Assembly: GCA_028871595.1 (NCBI GenBank)
Contig: JAGWMT010000101.1
Coordinates: 1-10,161 of the forward strand
Reading direction: 5' to 3'
From: Elusimicrobiota bacterium
GTDB lineage: Bacteria; Elusimicrobiota; Elusimicrobia; UBA1565; UBA9628
Length of the DNA stretch: 10,161 bases
Part shown: positions 7,081 through 10,161 of the stretch, piece after piece
Numbering within the stretch: the first letter of the stretch is position 1
How the letters are laid out: each line of letters begins with the position of its first letter
Program-made: the position numbers and the translations under genes
Notes under the pieces: model-generated
Told to the model about the DNA's origin: nothing
What the model saw: only the letters and a program-made list of their open reading frames with translations
Database searches by the model: none

Positions 7081-8298
7081 AAGGGCCGCCGCCCGGGCGC
7101 GGGGTCCGTCGGCTCCGGTGACCCGCACCCGGCGCAGACCGGGGGGAACCGGGACGGCCAACGAAACGGCCAGGAAGTCCTCGGTCAGGCCGTCCCGCCC
7201 CGACAACTCCGGAACGACCGTCCGCTCGCGGCCCACGGATCGCGCCGCGTGCGCGGCGCGGCGCGCGGCGTCGAGGGCATGCCACTCGTCGGCGCGGGCG
7301 CGCATGACGGCCGGCTCCAAGGCCTTGAGTCCCGCCGCGGAGGTCCCCGGCCGGGCCGAATAGCGGAAGATGTGGAGCCCGTCGAAATCCAGCGCTTCGA
7401 CGAAGCGCACGGACTCCCGGTGCTCGCCGTCGGTCTCGCGGGGAAATCCCGCGATGACGTCGGCAAACAGACCCCCGTCCGGAACCAGTTCCCGGTATCG
7501 CTCCACCCGGCGACGGTAAAAGTCCGCGGAGTACCAGCGCTTCATGCGCCGGAGCACGGCGTCGGAGCCGGACTGAAGAGGTAGGTGCAGGGACTGACAC
7601 AAACGCCCGCCTGAATCGGCCATCAAAGAAAGAAGCCGGTCGGTCGCGTCGGTGACCTCCAGAGAGGAAAGGCGGACCCGGAAGTCTCCGGGCAGTTCGA
7701 GCAGTCGTGACACCAATCCGCCCAAATCCACACGAACGCCGGGTTCGCGCCAAAGGTAGCGGCCCAATCGGATGCCGCACAACACGATCTCCGGCACGCC
7801 CGCCTCCGCCAGCGCGTGCACGCGCGCCAGAAGTTCCGGCAAGGGCACGGAGGACGCATCGGGACGGATCGACGGAATGGTGCAGTACGCGCAGTCCATG
7901 TTGCAGCCGTCCTGGACCTTCAGGAAGGCACGGCTGCGCCCCGACAAGGACGGAAGCGCCGCTTCGGCGGGCGCCGGCGAGCAGCCGAACATGGCTGGAA
8001 TGGAAGCCTTCGCGTCGTTGCCGATCAAGACGGCGGACGGGGCGGCCGCGCGCACCAGTTCCGGGTCGCGGGTGGCCAGACAGCCCGTCACCACCAGGCG
8101 GGCGGCCGGATTGCGACGCGTCACGCGGCGCAAAAGCGCCAGCGCTTCGCGGTCGGCCTCGGCGGTGACCGTGCAGGTGTTGATGACGACCAGGTCGGCA
8201 CGCTCGAAGCCCTCCGCCTCCGACGAGCCGGCGGACAGCAGGGCCGCCTTCAGGCTCTCCCCTTCCGCCTGATTGACGCGGCAGCCGAACGTCTTCAC
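7078..8298 (-). CDS. mtaB: tRNA (N6-L-threonylcarbamoyladenosine-37 C2)-methylthiotransferase
   Basis: MtaB is a radical-SAM enzyme with two [4Fe-4S] clusters that adds a methylthio group to t6A37 of tRNAs reading ANN codons, giving ms2t6A. The 406-residue product has the N-terminal domain cysteines C6 (TFGCRVNQAE), C42 (INTCTVT) and C73 (VTGC), the radical-SAM C132-x3-C136-x2-C139 (CNMDCAYC), the later LHLPLQSGSD and FADVIAGFPRET motifs, FRYSARPGT, and a C-terminal TRAM-like tail that binds RNA. TFGCRVNQ separates it from MiaB and RimO. The only standard start in frame is GTG 8298-8296. It leaves an unusually short first strand, while the codons before it read IDIW, which would complete it. 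No Shine-Dalgarno sequence is visible; a TATAAT lies 18 bases upstream. The order rsmE...mtaB-HIT-rpsU matches Firmicutes neighbourhoods, apart from the two genes inserted after rsmE. Confidence 0.93.
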   Translation of the reverse strand: MKTFGCRVNQAEGESLKAALLSAGSSEAEGFERADLVVINTCTVTAEADREALALLRRVTRRNPAARLVVTGCLATRDPELVRAAAPSAVLIGNDAKASIPAMFGCSPAPAEAALPSLSGRSRAFLKVQDGCNMDCAYCTIPSIRPDASSVPLPELLARVHALAEAGVPEIVLCGIRLGRYLWREPGVRVDLGGLVSRLLELPGDFRVRLSSLEVTDATDRLLSLMADSGGRLCQSLHLPLQSGSDAVLRRMKRWYSADFYRRRVERYRELVPDGGLFADVIAGFPRETDGEHRESVRFVEALDFDGLHIFRYSARPGTSAAGLKALEPAVMRARADEWHALDAARRAAHAARSVGRERTVVPELSGRDGLTEDFLAVSLAVPVPPGLRRVRVTGADGPRARAAAL

Positions 8299-8316
8299 CC
8301 AGATATCGATGCGGCG

Positions 8317-8322
8317 ATTATA
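8317..8322 (-). promoter_or_regulatory. Candidate -10 box upstream of mtaB
   Basis: The minus strand reads TATAAT in the 40-base gap between the RedB-like gene and mtaB. It has the same local context as the HIT promoter (TATAATCGCC here, TATAATCACC there). No good -35 hexamer is present at 16-18 bases; the nearest resemblance, CTGACG, is only 14 bases away. If used, transcription would start near 8310, about 12 bases before the GTG. Perfect -10 match, weak overall promoter. Confidence 0.45.
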
Positions 8323-8338
8323 CCGCTTCGCGCGGTCG

Positions 8339-8908
8339 TCAGGCCTTCGATTTGACGCCCGAAACGCCCACCACCGGGCCGTTCTCCAGGCCGCGCCACG
8401 CTTCCAGCAGGCGCCTTAAGCGGGCGGCCTCGGAGAAACCGCGTCCCGCGCGCGGTACCACCTGCCCCTGGAAAAGCAGGCGGCCGGAGGGGGCGTACAC
8501 CACGGCGGACTCGGCGGAGTTCACGCCCAAGCTCCGCGCGATTTCCCCCTCGGGATCGGCGGCCACGTCGCCGCTCACGGCCCCGGCCTCCTTCCACACC
8601 GGCAGCCTCTCCCACCCCGCCACCGGCCCGGCCGGACGGTAGACCCGTACGCTCACCGCCACCCGGCCGCGCAGGCGCTTTTGCAGAAGAGCGACTTCCT
8701 TCAAGGTCGCGCGCGCCTCCGGGGAACCGGGGTGCACGAAGAGAACCAAGGTGGGCCGGGAAACATCCAGCGAGACCGGCGCGTCCGCGGGCCAATTCGC
8801 GGCGGGTTCGACCTCGACGTTGCGCCCGTTGGCCCAAAACGCGCCGCCCGTCGCCCCCGCCGCCAGGCACAACGACACCAACGCGCCGATCCGAAGACGC
8901 GACCCCAT
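8339..8908 (-). CDS. RedB-like thioredoxin-fold protein lacking the active-site cysteines
   Basis: The product has 189 residues: an N-terminal hydrophobic segment (about 7-25), then a periplasm- or exterior-facing domain. The segment RPTLVLFVHPGSPEARATL (51-69) is a thioredoxin-like first strand, active-site loop and helix. It continues through GWERLPVWKEAGAVSG, a VAADPEGEIARSLG stretch and VVYAPSGRLLFQG, which together follow the pattern I know from proteins annotated RedB (thioredoxin/AhpC-like). In those proteins the loop reads H-P-x-C-P-C-x-R; here it is H59-P-G-S62-P-E64-A-R66, so both cysteines are replaced. The only cysteine is C14 inside the hydrophobic segment, and the sequence around it (VSLC) is not a good lipobox. 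Thiol redox activity is therefore unlikely; a structural or binding role is inferred. The start is ATG 8908 with a weak GAGG beside it. It sits between the four-helix protein and mtaB, 40 bases before the latter. Fold assignment is from memory of the family, not a search. Confidence 0.65.
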   Translation of the reverse strand: MGSRLRIGALVSLCLAAGATGGAFWANGRNVEVEPAANWPADAPVSLDVSRPTLVLFVHPGSPEARATLKEVALLQKRLRGRVAVSVRVYRPAGPVAGWERLPVWKEAGAVSGDVAADPEGEIARSLGVNSAESAVVYAPSGRLLFQGQVVPRAGRGFSEAARLRRLLEAWRGLENGPVVGVSGVKSKA

Positions 8909-8919
8909 GCCTCAGGATA

Positions 8920-8947
8920 CCCCCTCCGCGCGAAAAAAGCGAGGGGG
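8920..8947. repeat. Inverted repeat between the four-helix protein and the RedB-like gene
   Basis: CCCCCTC (8920-8926) and GAGGGGG (8941-8947) form a 7-bp stem around a loop that holds a run of six A (plus strand) or six T (minus strand). It occupies most of the 51-base gap between the two genes. The T run is inside the loop rather than after the stem, so a standard terminator is not supported in either direction. It may be a message-stabilising or pausing structure. Confidence 0.35.
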
Positions 8948-8959
8948 GGCGGAGAAATT

Positions 8960-9442
8960 TCAGCGAAGCTTTACAATTTGATCGATTTCCGCTTTCAAAT
9001 TCGTTGCCGAGGGCCAATGCACGTACAGGTAGGACCAGAACAGGACGGCCGGAGCCATATCCACCCAGTAGGCCGGATGGGCGCGAAGGACTCCGTTCAT
9101 CGCGGCCAGAAGGGCCGTGACGCAGCCGAGCAAGGCCGCACCCTCGCGGCAGGCGCTCCGGGCGATGAATGCCCCGACCACGGTTCGCCCGGCGGCGCCG
9201 CCCGTTCCCCGGGACAGGACCGATTTCCACAAAATCTCGGACGCCATGATCGCCACGACGGTCCCGGCCATGGCCATCCCCGTCAGGAGGTTGATGAGGC
9301 GCAGGCCCTCCGGCGTCGCGACGTGATCGTTCTGAAGGAATAGGAACGCGATCACCAGGCACAACAGGGCGATTCCCATTCCCATGGCGCCGGCGATGAT
9401 CTTGAGCTGGGCGGAAACGGCGGGGTCGACGGGATCGCTCAT
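8960..9442 (-). CDS. Four-helix integral membrane protein of unknown function (160 aa)
   Basis: The 160-residue product starts MSDPVDPAVSAQLKII and has four predicted membrane helices (about 16-37, 48-69, 95-119 and 125-142), with a short charged C-terminus ending KAEIDQIVKLR. The pattern R-x2-C-R-E-G-A-A-L-L-G at residues 95-106 resembles a motif (Ala-rich helix with Glu-Gly/Ala-Ala-Leu) seen in small four-helix proteins of unknown function from several Gram-negative phyla; I know no experimentally defined member. It is not the ATP synthase c subunit, which has two helices. ATG 9442-9440 overlaps the rsmE stop (TGA, 9441-9439) as ATGA, so translation is probably coupled to rsmE. The longer in-frame extension to 9787 is antisense-like filler inside rsmE and is rejected. 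A 51-base gap with an inverted repeat separates it from the next gene. Confidence 0.75.
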   Translation of the reverse strand: MSDPVDPAVSAQLKIIAGAMGMGIALLCLVIAFLFLQNDHVATPEGLRLINLLTGMAMAGTVVAIMASEILWKSVLSRGTGGAAGRTVVGAFIARSACREGAALLGCVTALLAAMNGVLRAHPAYWVDMAPAVLFWSYLYVHWPSATNLKAEIDQIVKLR

Positions 9443-10161
9443 AACGCTCCGAACTCGTATTGGACCAAGGTGACGGCGGCGGCGGCCGCCGTCTCCGCGC
9501 GCAGGACGCGAGGGCCCATCCCGAACACGACCGCGCCGGACGCCTCCGCCAGCTCGATCTCCTCCTCGCTGAAGCCCCCCTCGGGACCGACGAACAGATG
9601 CACGTCCAGGGAGTCGGCGCCGCGCTTTTGATCGGCCTCGCGCAATGCCAGGCGCAGATGTTCGGCCGCCACGGAGCCCTTCATCCCCTCCCACGCCAGC
9701 AGGACCAGCCCTTGGTCTTTCGCCGCGCGCAGCGCGTCGCGGAACTGAGCCGGCTCGCGCACGGGCGGCAAATCCGCGCGCCCGCACTGCTTGGCCGCGG
9801 CCATCACGAGGCGCGCCCAGCGGTCCGCCTTGGCCTGCACGCGCTGGACCTCGTGAAGGAGGACCACGGTGCGCGGGGTCAGGACCGGGATGAACGACGC
9901 CACGCCCAGTTCGGTGCCCTTCTCGAGCGCGTAGTCCCAGTGGCTGGCCTTCAGCAGTCCGAGATAAAGATGCAGCTTCACGGGCGCGCGCGCGTCGTCG
10001 GCCTTCAGCGTGGCGGTCAGTTGGCCGCTGACCGTCCCGTCGGCGTCGATGCGCTCGATGATCCCCTCGAAGCGCCCGCCCTTGCCGTCGAACAGCGCCA
10101 GCGACTGCCCCTGGCCGTAGCGCAGGACCTTCACGATGTGGAACGCCTCCGGGCCGGTCAG
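9439..10161 (-). CDS. rsmE: 16S rRNA (uracil-1498-N3)-methyltransferase, 5' end outside window
   Basis: RsmE methylates N3 of U1498 in helix 44 of 16S rRNA, using S-adenosylmethionine on the assembled 30S subunit. The window holds 240 residues and the frame is open to the last base. The GTG at 10134 is not the start, because the preceding codons (LTGPEAFHI) complete the conserved N-terminal PUA-like segment that normally reads like L-x-G-x-E-x-x-H before VLR. The SPOUT trefoil-knot motifs are clear: LGLLKASHWDYALEKGTELG, then QCGRADLP, then FVGPEGGFSEEEIELA and the SAM-binding GMGPRVLRAETAAAAA near the C-terminus. Roughly 10-20 N-terminal residues are missing beyond the edge. The stop overlaps the start of the four-helix gene by four bases. 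In Firmicutes rsmE follows prmA and precedes mtaB; here two membrane-protein genes come between. Confidence 0.95.
   Translation of the reverse strand: MTGPEAFHIVKVLRYGQGQSLALFDGKGGRFEGIIERIDADGTVSGQLTATLKADDARAPVKLHLYLGLLKASHWDYALEKGTELGVASFIPVLTPRTVVLLHEVQRVQAKADRWARLVMAAAKQCGRADLPPVREPAQFRDALRAAKDQGLVLLAWEGMKGSVAAEHLRLALREADQKRGADSLDVHLFVGPEGGFSEEEIELAEASGAVVFGMGPRVLRAETAAAAAVTLVQYEFGAL

Noticed and set aside
8914..8919. TATCCT as a -10 box just before the RedB-like ATG
   Set aside because: Only 4 of 6 matches and no -35 at a suitable distance; it would require a fully leaderless message, so I do not count it as a promoter.
8920..8947. Inverted repeat as an intrinsic terminator
   Set aside because: The T run is in the loop, not after the stem, in both orientations; kept only as a repeat.
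9443..9787. N-terminal extension of the four-helix protein to 9787
   Set aside because: It lies wholly within rsmE in another frame and is Arg/Gly-rich; the ATGA overlap gives a natural start at 9442.
1..10161. Mobile element, CRISPR array, tRNA or phage-like system
   Set aside because: No transposase or integrase motifs, no regularly spaced direct repeats, and no tRNA-like cloverleaf were seen; the window is filled by ordinary genes.

Overview
The window is GC-rich bacterial chromosome. It is almost fully coding, with 12 genes and no gap above about 75 bases, and 11 of the 12 genes lie on the minus strand. I see no tRNA, rRNA, insertion sequence, prophage gene or CRISPR array. The lineage cannot be fixed from sequence alone. 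The combination of very high GC, a group 1 sigma factor with a long charged insert, and mixed Firmicutes-like and proteobacteria-like gene order suggests a less-studied phylum. Elusimicrobiota-like is a low-confidence guess.

Layout, read in the minus-strand direction of transcription (right to left): rsmE (5' end beyond the window), overlapping by 4 bp a four-helix membrane protein; then a RedB-like thioredoxin-fold protein that has lost its cysteines; mtaB (tRNA methylthiotransferase); a HIT-family hydrolase with a good sigma-70-type promoter just upstream; rpsU; a hairpin resembling an intergenic terminator; dnaG; rpoD; a 92-residue single-pass membrane protein; a 36-residue single-pass membrane protein coupled by overlaps on both sides; and a GT-C type membrane glycosyltransferase. 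On the plus strand, at the left edge, is the C-terminal part of a polysaccharide-deacetylase-like protein. It converges on the glycosyltransferase and overlaps it by 60 bp.

The core is information processing. rsmE, mtaB and rpsU act on the ribosome and tRNA, dnaG makes replication primers, and rpoD is the housekeeping sigma factor. The order joins two well-known conserved neighbourhoods through a shared rpsU: rsmE-mtaB-(HIT)-rpsU of Firmicutes and the rpsU-dnaG-rpoD macromolecular synthesis operon of Proteobacteria. The rpsU/dnaG hairpin sits where the E. coli operon has its T1 terminator. The left part (92-aa protein, 36-aa protein, glycosyltransferase, deacetylase) points to the cell envelope.

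I did not find a convincing new multi-gene system. The points most worth a second look are the hidden 36-aa gene, the cysteine-less RedB-like protein, the merged gene block with its conserved attenuator position, promoter-like TATAAT boxes placed so close to starts that leaders would be very short, and the convergent gene overlap.
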